Shown: positions 43,156-54,263, counted from the stretch's first letter. The stretch is DNA of 64,000 bases from Turbatrix aceti (GCA_963969345.1 OZ017766.1:2790001-2854000); one strand, 5' to 3'. Numbers and translations: made by a program. Notes: generated from the sequence alone by a model not told the origin.

Positions 43156-46100
43156 ATGCCCCGCTACCGTATCCTGTTTGGTCTACTTTGTTTTGGCTAT
43201 TTTCTCCAAATCGTAAGTTTTGAATGTTCAGCACTTTTTGTCTGCGTAGTAAATTCGAAAATTTGAAAATACGTTTAATTAAACACCGTTTTTAAGCTTT
43301 GTTTAAAAAATGCACATTAAAAAAGTGTGAAGACAACATTTATGAATTGTTCAGCTGTCAACAATAATGCAGTTAACTTTTTTTATTGTGCATCATTGTT
43401 TTCCGAGAAACAATTTAAAACAAATGTCAAAATCATGTTCAATTCAGTTTTACAATTTTTTAAAGCGCTAAACATTCAAATATTTGAATGACCGAATACA
43501 TGCTCATTCGATTTATGAAATGCCAATGTTTTTTAGTGTTTCGCAGTAAAAGGTCACCTGATTTTGAAAAACAAGCACCAGCAGTCGTCGACGGATGAAG
43601 AAATCGAGGACGAAATCTACGAAGACGCGGAGTATCTGGAGTACCAGGACGTCATGCGCACGTCGAATCAGGGCGCCCTAACCAAGGAATCCGTCTTCGA
43701 GCAGGGCGAGATGCGCGACTTTCTCTATTTCTTGAAAAGAATTGGCTACGATCATCGGCAGTGCCCAATTGGCCCCGACGACGAGCCGGTTCACGTGTAC
43801 GTGTCCGTTGTCGTCAGCAACGTCCGTGCCGTCTCTGAAGTCACCATGGACGGTACGTTGAAAATAAAATACCTTAATTCTCGTAGTTGGAGGCCATTAG
43901 GTTTACGGCAGCTGATCCCTAATTTCAAATTGAAAATTATGTTTTTGAGAAACCTTTGATTAGCGATATCACGTCAAAAAAATCATTTTATGGGTCAAAG
44001 GACGCAAAAGTATGGCACAAAGCCCCTCGGCTGCTTCATTGTCGACATCAGTCATAGCGAGTCGATACCAGTGATTCCCACGTTTTGATCGGTCGTAAAA
44101 AGACAGATGTAGTGCCTAAAGCTGCCGAAAAAGCTGCAGCACCCGGCGCGTAATGGCGCCGCGAAGACAATAGCAAGGGGGATCCATCGAAAAAATATTT
44201 ACTTAAACAAAATTTTTTGCAGCGTCCTATGAGTTGTTTTTTCGAGAATTCTGGCTGGACAGCAGATTACAATACGACAAGCAAAAATTCAAAAACAAGA
44301 GCGAAATCGCTCTCCACGAAAGCTATGCCAACTTTTTATGGCACCCGGATACGTTCATGCCAAATGCGATTACGAGCAAGAATCCGCGAAAGCAGTCCAT
44401 CAGTCATCGATCGCTGCTCAGATTGCAGGAAGACGGAAACGTGCTCTACAGCCGGAGGCTCTCAATCGTGGCCGAATGTCCCATGGACCTCACGCTTTTT
44501 CCGGTTTGTTCATTTTTTGGAAGACAAAAAATTATTCTACTGACTTTTAATTTTCAGTTTGATTCCCAAGTTTGCAAACTCGGCATTGAAAGTTGTAAGT
44601 TTGAATTCCGTGCACAGTTTGGTGAAGTCTGGCCTAACAAACGTTCATGCCTTTCTAAATCATGATTATTTATTTTGCACATTTTTGACTTCTGTAAACC
44701 TTTCGAAAATATTTACTGCAAATTTCGCAAAATTGGATGAGCAAAATCCAGAAAACATGTTTGTTGTGTTGTTGTTTTGGCATGTTTGACTGAATGACAA
44801 GTATACGTAGAAACATTCTCGTGACCACCCTGTTGTCATTCTTGCCAGCACAGAAGGTATCCAAAGTACGAAGCATAAAACCCATTTTTTACCACAAAGC
44901 CCAAAATAATTTTTTGTGTCGAATTTTGCAAAACGATTATTTATTATCTTAAAAAAGCATCGTTCGACCTTCAAAAGTGCGTAACTTCAGATGTACTTGT
45001 CTGTGAAAAAATATTTTTTGTGACAACGTGAGCTCACGCGGGGCGCCTGGGGTACCTGCGATGTGTCACCAAACTCTCGGTGCTATCAAAAAAAATAATG
45101 ATTGACTTTTGCTCTGTCATGTGACACGTTTTCTGTGTTCTCGCGCGTTCCCGGGGTTCGCTCACGCCATTAATCACCCCCGCACGCTTGGTTCCAGATG
45201 GCCATACGGCGGACAAGGTGCAGTACCACTGGTCTAAGAAGAAGCATGAGGCACTCAAGCTGCACAAGATACGTCTGCCGGATTTCACGATCAAGGAGGC
45301 GTACGTGACGCGGCAGGTCGTTAACTACGCGACAGGCAACTACTCGCGGCTCTACGTGTGCTTCGTGTTCACGCGGTCGGCGGGCTTCTGCTTCCTGCAG
45401 CTCATCATCCCTTCGACGGCGGTCGTCATCACGTCGTGGGTCTCGCTGTGGATGGAGAACGAGACTTCGTTCCAGGACATGATCTCCATCATCCTGACCA
45501 TCACGTTCCTCCTCTTCTCGTACAACGAGGTCATGCCCCGCGTCAGCTACATCAAGGCGATGGACGTCTACCTCGGCGTGTGCTTCATGATCGTTTTCCT
45601 CTCCCTCATCAAACTCGCCATCGTCAAGTACATGCGCCAGCGACTCCGCATCACCCGGGACACGTCGATCGTCGCCGGCATGATGCCCATGCTCAGGATC
45701 GCCAACGGACTCACCATGAATCCCAAGACGCCGCCACTCACGTCCATCCTCGCGCAGAAGCAGCCGACTTCCTCCTCGCCGTCTTCGTCAGCGGCTGCGG
45801 CGAGGAACAACAGCGCGAAGTTCACGTTCCCGAACCAGCCGCATTCGACGACGATCGACGGCTTCGGTCCGATGTCGATGAGGTCCACGCTCGGCAACAA
45901 GAAGAAACAGCGGTGCTGGGAGGTCCTGGACAACCTGCCGCAGGTCGAGTTCTCCGCGCAGTTCATGCGGCGCTTCCATTGGATGTCCCAGGTGAGTATT
46001 CGCACCTTTACCGGTGTTTTTGTCAGGAGCAACCAGGACATTGTTGTTTTGACGCATCGGGAACAAAAACTGTTAATTTGATTTTGGTAACCCAATCAGA

Positions 46101-46520
46101 CACCAAACAGAATCATTGAATGCAACACAATAATATTACGGTTAACAAATATTTTGTTTTGCTCGCGAATTTTCTAAAAAATGGGAAGACCAATCAGAAT
46201 AACTTTTTGCTCGCTGATTCTGATTTCTGAAATGGAACTAAACCAATATCAACACCCCAGACCAAACAATGCGTTGTAAAGTCGTGACGCAAGCCACGAA
46301 AATAAACTCTTGGGCCGTAAAAATAATTGCGAGACTCTCGACACATGCAGGGCGGCCATCAATCACGCACTAACAATGCCCCCGGTTTCAGATGACGTTC
46401 TTCTTCGGCTTCGTGCTCTTCTGCCTCTTCTACTTCCTCGTCTACCCCAACATCCACAGCGCAGTCGTCGACCCCGCGTGCATCAGGGAGGACGCGGAGT
46501 GGTTTGCCTCCGTCATCTGA
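43156..46520 (+). CDS. Cys-loop ligand-gated ion channel subunit with atypical pore
   Basis: Pentameric receptor-channel subunit of the nematode LGC type. Six exons give about 560 residues. Signal peptide ([18 protein letters not shown]), an acidic leader, then the ligand domain: [45 protein letters not shown], the Cys-loop [15 protein letters not shown] (13 residues between cysteines), and [21 protein letters not shown]1 has the [19 protein letters not shown] phrase. The M1-M2 linker and pore start read [20 protein letters not shown], so the PAR motif of anion channels is SFQ. M2-M3 [17 protein letters not shown] is conserved. The long loop is Ser/Ala-rich, and M4 is [18 protein letters not shown]. 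Ligand and ion selectivity cannot be told. Splice phases fit. Confidence 0.88.
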
Positions 46521-47224
46521 CGCAGCTTCCGAGGCTCCCGGTGTCATGGTGTCTCGAGAGACGGGTCTTCTTGCGTCGTCACCCCCTGACTTGCTCGCGT
46601 ACCGATACGTTTTGTCCTGTCATCACCCCAACAGTCAGTCACTTTCCCTGTCGGCGTATAACTATCATAACCAAACGAAGGAACTGTAAACTTGTTTTTG
46701 TCGCGGTGCGATCGAGCCAGGCCGCCGCCCCGCAGCATTCCAAAAATGTGGAAGAGCACAAAAATAGCACCGAGTGCGTGGCGAGAACTATGTGGCATCT
46801 CGTAAACAAAATGCCCAGAGGGCGTCATCAGTCAGTCACGCCTGGTCAGGGTGCGTATAAAACGGACCAGGTGAACATCATCCGAAGTAGACGGCGCTGA
46901 CGGTGCGCGACCGAGTCGCAGGTGGCTGCGGAGACGGAGATCAATCGATAAGGCAAGATCGAGAGTGGAGCGGGTGCTATCACTCTCGGTTTCGGCGGTT
47001 ATCCTACTTCCATCCCCTCCAGGTGTGCAGTTACGTTCGGGTATACCAAATGCAATTTTCTGCGTACCTGTACCTGCGTGAACATAGTTGTAGACAAAAA
47101 ACGAGCAGCAATCTTTTCCAGCTTTTTTTGCACGTTCTAGTCCCATAAAAACGCATCGTTCACGAGTTTTGCGCGCACGAGGTTGCTTTTTTTTGCAAAC
47201 GAACCCAAACGCCGAGTTTTCAGA
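46521..47224. promoter_or_regulatory. Upstream region and likely outron of the GILT gene
   Basis: TATAAAA at 46856-46862 and a CGATAAGG GATA-like site near 46947 lie here. About 330 bp of AT-rich sequence then runs to CCGAGTTTTCAG, which ends one base before the GILT ATG. This is the layout of a trans-spliced gene with an outron. The first 200 bp hold the 3' end of the channel gene. Confidence 0.5.
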
Positions 47225-48709
47225 ATGTCCCAGACCCCCGGTCTCCGTGTCATCGTTTTTTGCTCGGCGATCGTCGCCCTCGCCTCCGCAGCATGCACCG
47301 TGCCCCCGGATTTCTGGTGCGATCACCCCAAGATCGCGCTGCAGTGCACGGGCTCTCTTCGCTACTGCGACGCGTACAAGACCAACCGCCAGGGCAAGAA
47401 GCTCTCCCTCCAGCTGGCCTTCGAGAGCGCTTGCCCTGACTCGCAGTCGTTCGTCACGCAGCGCCTCTACCCGCAGCTGCTCTCGAAGCCGGCGCTCATG
47501 GCAGGCGTCGACTTCGAGGCTTACCCCTGGGGTCTAGCGAAACGGGAGTTCGACAGCAAGGTCAAGTGCCACCACGGGCCCCGGGAGTGCCTCGGCAACG
47601 CGCTCCTTACCTGCGCGATGCACTCCGCCGGGCTCGACTCGAGGCAGAGCGCGAAGCTGCTCAGCTGCTTCATGAGCTCCATGCTCTACCTCGCACCGCC
47701 GCTCAAGGGCATGCAGGAGTGCTTCAAGCGCCTCGACGTCCCTTTCAGCCGGGTCGAGGCTTGCATGTCCTCGCCGAAGGCCGACGACCTCCAGAAGCAG
47801 GACGAAACCGCGACATCCAGGATCCTGTCGACGCCGCGCTTCGTGCCGCACATCTCGATCAACGGCCGCTCCCACCTCCACATGCAGGCGTACCAGATGT
47901 TCATCGGGGAAAAGGTTCGCATGTGGCAGGACTCGCTGGCCAAGATCCCGGTGACGACGGTCGTGCCCAACCGCTGCCAGGTGCCGCCCGACTTCTGGTG
48001 CAGCGACCCGGGCCTCACCGCGGAGTGCTTCACGCCTTCCGGCTGCGCGACCTACTCCCAGCTAACGCACGGCAAGCCCCTGAGATTCCGCGTCATCTAC
48101 GACTCGTCGCTCAAGGCCTCCGTCGACTACGTGACCGGCTACCTGTGGCAGTACGTGCACAACCTGTCCAGTGGCAAGGCGGTCATCGACATCGAGCCGA
48201 CGCCCAAGTCCTTCTGCCACGGAGACGGCGACTGCACGGACCACGCGATCCAGGAGTGCGTCGCGTCCAAGGTGCACGACCCTGCCGAGCGGACCAAGCT
48301 GCTCTACTGCCTGCTGAGGAACAGGAACGCGACGGCCGGCAGCATGGAAGCCGCGTGGGAGGACAGGTGCCACTTCCTGACGACCAGCCACGCTCCTGGC
48401 TTCAAGAACGATGTTTTGTAAGTTTTTTTTCGATGGAAAGGTCGTTTTTACGCCCATCCCTGTTGCAGGTCGTGCGCCAAGTCCCTCGAATGGCGAACGC
48501 TGTCCGCCGCACGCGCAACCGAGTACCAGACCAAGCTGCAGCCCGAGCCGAAGCGCTCCGACCCCTGGCTCATCATCAACGACGCCAGCCTCGAGACGGC
48601 GCAGGCCTACCAGAGACTGCTCTACCGCTTCGTCTGTCTGTGGTACCGCGGGCCGGGCCACGACCGCGACGCGTGCTTCCGCTGCGAGTACGAGGCGACC
48701 CACTGCTAA
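47225..48709 (+). CDS. Tandem GILT/saposin-A protein without CXXC
   Basis: Secreted or lysosomal protein of the gamma-interferon-inducible thiol reductase family, about 478 residues in two exons. Signal peptide (LRVIVFCSAIVALASA), then two repeats, each a saposin-A-like Cys motif (CTVPPDFWCDHPKIALQC; CQVPPDFWCSDPGLTAEC) followed by a GILT fold (LSLQLAFESACPDSQSF; FRVIYDSSLKASVDYV). The active site, normally CXXC, reads CPDS in repeat 1 and SSLK in repeat 2, so neither can do dithiol reduction. The later GILT cysteines (CHHGPRECLGN, CHGDGDC) are kept in both repeats. Family members usually have one GILT unit. The ATG comes one base after TTTTCAG. Converges on the FCF2 gene with 88 bp between stops. 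Confidence 0.88.
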
Positions 48710-48797
48710 CCTCCCTATGTACAAACTTGCCCCCCTCGATGACCACATTTGTCTGTATGAAAACTCAACAAAGCCACAACAAAGCGCAATAAACCAC

Positions 48798-49929
48798 TCA
48801 CTTCTTCCTGATGGTGCCCCGCTCGACGCGCCGCGTGGTCTTGCTGACGTGTCCGGCGGCAAAGGGGTTCTTGCCCTTCTTGACCCGCGCCTTGCTGCCC
48901 CGGATCTTGTCGAACCGTCGCTTGTTCGCCTCGAGACCCTGGTAGTCGCTGAGCATCTCGTCGACCAGAGTCCGCTTGCGCTGTTTGTTCGTCAGACGCG
49001 AGGAGTAGAAGTCGGCCTTGGTCTCGACGATCTTGCCCACCTGGAAGTACCTGGGAGGCGCCGCTCGGTCTGGCTTTCGGTAGAACGTGTCCTTCGACAG
49101 CGCATTCCTCATCTGGAGCAGCTCGAGGTCCATGCGGGTCTCGTCGGTCAGTTCGGGGGCGCGCATGTTGAACCAGGCGTCGCCGGCGGTCGCCAGACGG
49201 GCATCGCGGCGCTCCTTCTTCGTTGCGCGCTTCGACTTTCTCAAAATATCGCCCGAAGGCTTGAGGTCAAAGTCTGACTTGACTGCGGCCTTCGCAAGGA
49301 GCTGAAAAAAAAACAGAAAATATTTACAATACACACCTATCGTAAATGCTATTCTTGGACAAAATATAAAAAAAGAAACAAAAACAAGTGGGAACACATT
49401 TGTCTATCTCCAATCGGGTAGAAAACGTGTCTTCTCTTCAACCTGATCACAAGAAAAAAAAATTCATCACAGATTATAAAAAGCACCATTTTGACCGTAA
49501 AAAATTCCAAAAAAAAAGGTTTTTGAACTCAAAAAGCACAAATTACTGCCAAATCACGACTAAAAACCCCAACTTACACTTTTAACATCAGCGTCGTCGG
49601 AAATACCGACCGGAATGCGGACACGCTTGACAGACGACTTTTCGGGTTTTCCAACGAGCACCCAAGGCTGCTCACCGACCTCGGTATCCTCTTGATCAAA
49701 GATGGCATCGTCCGTTTCGCTTTTGACAGGAAAAGCCTCAATAAGCGAAATCAATCGTTAAAAAACAAAAAAAACAAGGCAAACTCACGATTTCAGTTTT
49801 GTTGATGTTATCGCAGCTGTAGTCGACGAACAGATCATCTCCTGTGCTGGCCGGAGTCTCGTCCTCGCTATCCGACGACTCGGCCGGCTTTCTGGCAGCC
49901 AACTTCAGGGATTTGAAGAATGCCGACAT
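48798..49929 (-). CDS. DNTTIP2: FCF2/DNTTIP2 rRNA-processing protein
   Basis: Nucleolar factor of 18S rRNA maturation in the small-subunit processome. Three exons (49789-49929, 49578-49736, 48798-49301) give about 267 residues. The N-terminus is acidic (SSDSEDETPAS). The FCF2 domain takes the C-terminal half: AGDAWFNMRAPELTDETRMD, LELLQMRNALSKDTFYRKPD, RYFQVGKIVETKADFYSSRL, NKQRKRTLVDEMLSD. The tail is basic (KARVKKGKNPF, then RRVERGTIRKK), as usual for nucleolar binding. It is shorter than human DNTTIP2 and closer to yeast Fcf2. Its start is 188 bp from the divergent coiled-coil gene. Confidence 0.9.
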
Positions 49930-50117
49930 TTCTGACGGCAACCTAACAAATTTTTGGGAGATAAAACCCAACAAAAACACAAATGTATAAAACCAGCACT
50001 CTCGGGGCGAAAATTAATTGCGCGCGTGAAAGAGAAATTGAGAAGCGTTTTTTACTTCTCTCGTCTCTTCTGATCAACTTTTTTCACAACACCTTCCGTC
50101 GTCGCCATTTTTGTGCA

Positions 50118-50699
50118 ATGTCTACTAATTCTTCATCGGGGCTGCTATCGACGAGTGGCGACGCATTGGCCTTCTTCGAGCGCAAGGTCCGGCACTTGGA
50201 CCACGAAATCGTCGAGCTGCAACAGGCGAAGCAGCGCCAAGCCGACCGACTCCAGTGCTTCACCGAGATTTCACTCAACTGCCGTGATGAGTACAAGGAT
50301 ACTCGCGCAGCGTTCGTTGTCCAAATGCTTTTTTAGTTGAAGGCAGTTTTTTTTAGGCTCAAGGCGAATACGCTCATCGAGCACGTCGTCAAAGACGCCC
50401 CGGCGGTCTCGCCGCCCGTTGCCCAGCTCGATGCGTTCCTCAGCGAGATCAAGTCGAAGCGGAACCTCGAGCTGGAGGACGAACTCCACATGCTCGAGCT
50501 CCAGGTCGAAAAACGGCGCAAAAAGGAGAGCCACGCGAAGGAGGTCATCAGTTCCGTGCTCCGGGAGCTCGGCAGGGCCGCCGAGCAGCACCACAGAACC
50601 TCCGTCGTCCTCGAGAAGGCCCTTGACCGCTACGAGACTTCCGCCATCTCCACCCGGGCCCTGCAGGGCTCCACTCTGACGTCCGCCAGCTCTCCTTGA
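50118..50699 (+). CDS. Coiled-coil protein of unknown function
   Basis: About 179 residues in two exons joined across a very short intron (about 50313-50355). Two predicted coiled-coil helices: FFERKVRHLDHEIVELQQAK and onward, then LELEDELHMLELQVEKRRKK with VLRELGRAAEQHHRTSVVLE. The N-terminus is Ser-rich and the C-terminus ends ALQGSTLTSASSP. Composition suggests a small structural or adaptor subunit (BLOC-, THO- or kinetochore-like sizes), but I recognise no family. It shares a 188-bp upstream region with FCF2 and converges on QTRT1 (52 bp between stops). Confidence 0.75.
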
Positions 50700-50751
50700 T
50701 CTCTTGTCTTTCGCTTTTGGGGTTCGCATACATAAAAACCTTTTTTATCTG

Positions 50752-52106
50752 TCAAAAATCGACAAAAACAGCCTTACTGAGACCCATGTGATCGATAGCG
50801 TTCACAACCCAATCCGGAATGTCTTCCCGCTTGCCGAACTGTCCACGAAGGAAGTCTCGGAGGAAGGACGGCACCCTGTCCTCCACGATCGCCGCTCTGA
50901 TGCGTTCGGTGAGCCGCATCTGGTGGCGAATGTTGTGCACACTCACCAGGTGGCACGCGATGGACTCCTTGCGGTGGAGCGCGGCGTGGATGAACGCCCG
51001 CGTGTATCGCTGGCAGGTCGTGCAGTCGCAGTCCTCCTCGATGGCACGTCGGTCCTTCTTGAAGCGATTCTGCGTGAGTCGGAGCTCGCCGCTGGAGGCG
51101 TCGTAGAAGACGAGCGCCGTGCCAAATCTGTAAACAGGTGTCTGATGCACAATTATCAGAAAAACAAAGCCTACCTCGCTGTTCTGGTGGGATAAACGCA
51201 GTCGAACATGTCGGCGCCGAGGAGCGCGCAGATGACGATGTCGATCTGCCACCCGACGCCCATCACGTACCTCGGCAGATCGTCGGGCAGACGGGCCACC
51301 GTTTCCGCGACAACGCGCCAGAAGACGTCCTTCGCCTCGCCGCCACTCAGGCCGCCGACCGCGACGCCGTTGACCATGAAGGGCCGCATCGCATCGACGC
51401 ACTCGGCGCGGATGTCGTCGAAGACGCCGCCCTGGATGATGGGGAAGAGGATCTGCCGGGTCGCGGGGTCGTGCTGTGTGTTGCACCGCGCGAGCCAGCG
51501 AACGGATCGCTTCGCGGCATCCGCGAGAACGGCCTCGTCGTCGACGGTTGTCCGGATGACGTGGTCGAGCTGCATCATGATATCCGAGCCCAGAGCTTGT
51601 TGGATCTCGATCGAGTGCTCTGGAGTGAGGTTCGTGATTTCCTCGGTGTGCGGACTCGTGAACTGGACTCCGTCCTCGGTTACTGACATCAGTTTGCCGA
51701 GAGAAACCATCTGAACAGGAAAACAACTGTCAATTGTGTTCAGCACAGCGAAAAACACTGGTTTAAAAAAACTCACTTGAAAGCCGCCGGAATCTGTCAG
51801 AATGTTGTACGGCCATGCCATCATTTTGTGCAGCCCTCCACAGGACTTGACGATCTTGTGTCCTGGCCTGTGCCCCAGGTGATAGGTATTGCACAGCAAA
51901 ATGCGGCAGCCCGTATCCGCGACTTGAAACGGCGCCAGACCCTTAATAGTGCCCTGCGTGCCGACCGGCATGAAAACAGGAGTTTTGACGGTTGCGCGGT
52001 CCAATTTGAACGCACCCACCCGACCTGCGCCGTCATTCATCTTGGCCAGGACCTCGAACTCAAAGTGTGGTATGCTGCTGGAACTAGCCTCACCTGTTTC
52101 GACCAT
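50752..52106 (-). CDS. QTRT1: Queuine tRNA-ribosyltransferase catalytic subunit
   Basis: Exchanges guanine 34 for queuine in GUN-anticodon tRNAs; works with QTRT2. Three exons (51777-52106, 51175-51710, 50752-51127) give 413 residues, like human QTRT1. Landmarks: TPVFMPVGTQGTIKGLAP, LLCNTYHLGHRPG, the catalytic DSGGFQ, TPEHSIEIQQALGSDIMMQL, GGLSGGEAKDVFWRVV, GVGWQIDIVICALLGADMFD with CVYPTRTAR, and zinc ligands CDCTTCQRY with His in SVHNIRH. The nucleophile region MGVG-(second catalytic Asp)-MFDCVYPTR is intact. Start is set at 52106 (MVETGEASSS). The frame stays open upstream and adds a hydrophobic stretch, discussed separately. Divergent from UFM1, 217 bp apart. Confidence 0.93.
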
Positions 52107-52323
52107 GTTAAAAAGCAGCAGGCACTCAAAGGAACCCAAAACGATACAAATCGACGAAAAAACGGAATAATTTTTTATACTCATTTTTTTCGTGGCGGGA
52201 GGGCTCAAACGTGGAAATTCATGATTTTATTATTGCGCCTGTCGAGTTGGAGATTTTCTGGCGATAACCTTTTCGGATATCGGATTTTTTCACTTTTTTT
52301 GTTATCGGTAGTCTACAGTAGTG
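52107..52323. promoter_or_regulatory. Shared upstream region of QTRT1 and UFM1
   Basis: The 217 bp between divergent starts must serve both genes. It is AT-rich without a TATA box. The QTRT1 reading frame stays open across part of it. Confidence 0.35.
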
Positions 52324-52631
52324 ATGGCTTCTAAAGTTACGTTCAAGATTACTCTGACGAGTGACCCTAAACTGCCTTTCAAAGTGTGAGTTTTTCTCCT
52401 TTTGCACGTTTATTTTTTTTGCTTTTCAGCTTATCTGTTCCGGATTCGACGCCTTTCACTGCGGTACTGAAATTCGCAGCTGAGGAATTCAAAGTCGATC
52501 CCGCGACAAGTGCGATCATCACGAACGACGGCGTCGGCATCAATCCGGCCCAGTCGGCCGGCAACATTTTTATGAAGCACGGCGGCGAGCTGCGTCTCAT
52601 TCCCCGCGATCGCGTCGGATGCCACTTTTAA
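52324..52631 (+). CDS. UFM1: Ubiquitin-fold modifier 1 (UFM1)
   Basis: Small ubiquitin-like modifier conjugated to ribosomal protein uL24 and other ER-linked targets by UBA5, UFC1 and UFL1. Two exons give 87 residues: [20 protein letters not shown], then [40 protein letters not shown], and RLIPRDRVG. The mature C-terminal Gly84 is followed by Cys-His-Phe, which must be cut off by a UFSP protease before activation; human pro-UFM1 carries Ser-Cys there. Intron donor sits after KVGTGAG-like GTGAGT at about 52386, acceptor TTTTCAG. Head-to-head with QTRT1 and convergent with the SRE receptor. Confidence 0.97.
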
Positions 52632-52747
52632 CTTTTTCTTCTGTGTCAACTATCCAGCCAGATGTTTTTTTATTTATTTACAATCCTCCGTGAGTAAAGT
52701 TTTTTTAACAGAGCTTTGATGCTGGATTCTGTATGCGGGCAGTCGGT

Positions 52748-53953
52748 TTAGTTCCATTGCTGTTTTAGGGTTTCAAAGTATACTTGGCCTTCGTTTTTGT
52801 GTCTGTTATATTTTTCTTTCGTTGGTCTGACGTAGGCGTATCTGGAAATATCAAAAAAGGAAAGTTGACGAAACTGACAGAAACTTACTTTTTACGAAAG
52901 TTGGAATTGGATAGAAATAGAACAATGGGCTCTGTGAAAAGTTTAACCGATTGCGTTATGTCGTTGAAGGCGGAAAACAGTTTATGATGTTCGTGCCCTC
53001 TGAAAATTCGCTTTTTGGTTTCATTCATAAGTTGCGTTTTAAACGTTGATCAAATGTGTCACCTCGGATAGACAAAGAAATTGAGATATACGAAGAACAA
53101 CTGAACCAGCTGTGAAACGAAGTAGAATCCCATGTACCAGGTCATCATCTTGGCGACGCTCAAGTTTTCCCTTGTTTGAAATCTCTCTGTCAGTGTCGTA
53201 TGCGGTCTCGATGTCATCAACGGTGCTCCACTGCTTTTAGCCACGGTCTCGTCGCGTTTCTTGTTGATGACGCCGATAACGACAAATCCCTGAAACGGGT
53301 TACTTTTTGTGCCGTGTTTGCCTTTGTTCTTACGATCGTAGTCAGCAGGACGGTGCACATATAAGGAAGGATAGTCGCCGACGCATCGAGTACGGTAGCG
53401 TAAAGTGTAGCGTGCGCGACTACAATGAACCACTGAAAAGGTGAGGTAATCTTAGGTCATATACGCATGCATGTGTGTAGTTTGATTACCGGTATGGCAT
53501 TTACGACGAGCAGGCAGGGGGTGTTCGCGACGGATTCGTACCGGCTGGCACGCAGCGTGCTGTAGATCCTTTCGAAGAGGATGACGACGTTGTTCGCTAC
53601 CGTGAAGATGAGCAGCGCCATGTAGACGGAGCGGATGAGGCGGTCTGCTTCGGGGGAGGTCCATCGGAGGTCTGTCAGCTGGAACACAAGTGACGTCATT
53701 CTGAAAGTTGTAACGGTGCTTTTTTTTAGATTGGGGGCGAAAATACAAACTTGACGGCAATGTACACCGTGTTACCGATGGATTCGTTGATGAGTAAAAC
53801 CCGTATCGTAACGTGAAATATTTTAGTGGAGTGCACAAAATAAACCCTAAAAGTTGACGTCGCCGTTGCCGCGACGAGTATCACGACCTCCAGGATGAGG
53901 AGCGGGAACGGTCTGACTTCCGGGGTCGAATAGTTCGGCAGTTGCGTCGACAT
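52748..53953 (-). CDS. Nematode chemoreceptor, SRE/SRA-superfamily type
   Basis: Seven-TM receptor rebuilt from six exons (53751-53953, 53490-53700, 53334-53432, 53063-53289, 52889-52999, 52748-52841), all in phase, about 314 residues. TM1 PLLILEVVILVAATATSTF; VYMALLIFTVANNVVILFER with the FERI(Y/F)-type TM3 end; TPCLLVVNAIPWFIVVAHAT; ATILPYMCTVLLTTIVGFVV. The conserved SL-xRYQ-xEN motif of SRE/SRAB receptors reads TLTERFQTRENLSVAKMM. Then MTWYMGFYFVSQLVQLFFVY and the TM7 end TEPIVLFLSNSNFRKKYAYV. The tail EGQVYFETLKQQW is also SRE-like. The start at 53953 is only 35 bp after the stop of the Cys-rich gene upstream. Confidence 0.82.
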
Positions 53954-53988
53954 TGCAGCGATGATGCGCGACAAAGACAAGGGCAACC

Positions 53989-54263
53989 TCAAGCCTTGCA
54001 AATGGACGGATCCATGCTTGCCACGCACGGCTTCTGAAAATAGTACACGGCATTGGTGGGCAGTTGTACTTCTTCGCACGCGATGAAACATTCACCCGTA
54101 AACAAAGCAACTGTTTGCCGGTGCATTTTTTGGTGTCTTCGTTCCGAAAAATACACGAACCTTTGCCCCGGTTGCACTTGACCTGGAACAGACAAAAAAA
54201 CAAGGAAACACCGTCGCGTATCCAATTCTGGCACGTCAGGGTGTTTTCCTCTGATGCAAGCTG
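53989..54263 (-). CDS. Cysteine-rich secreted-type protein, 5' end missing
   Basis: Partial gene. After a CTATTTGCAG acceptor (near 54263) it reads LASEENTLTCQNWIRDG, later VKCNRGKGSCIFRNEDTKKC and TGKQLLCLR. It then splices (GTGAAT donor to TATTTTCAG) to KPCVASMDPSICKA and a TGA at 53989-53991. Seven or eight cysteines in about 75 residues suggest a disulphide-rich secreted peptide. A 29-base T-rich insert within the main exon may be an unspliced micro-intron, but its phase does not close, so it is read through here. No signal-peptide exon was found upstream. The stop lies 35 bp before the SRE receptor start, same strand. Confidence 0.45.

Noticed and set aside
47566..48792. 408-codon second frame over the GILT gene
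   Set aside because: Out-of-frame shadow of GC-rich GILT coding sequence, with no signal peptide or Cys pattern.
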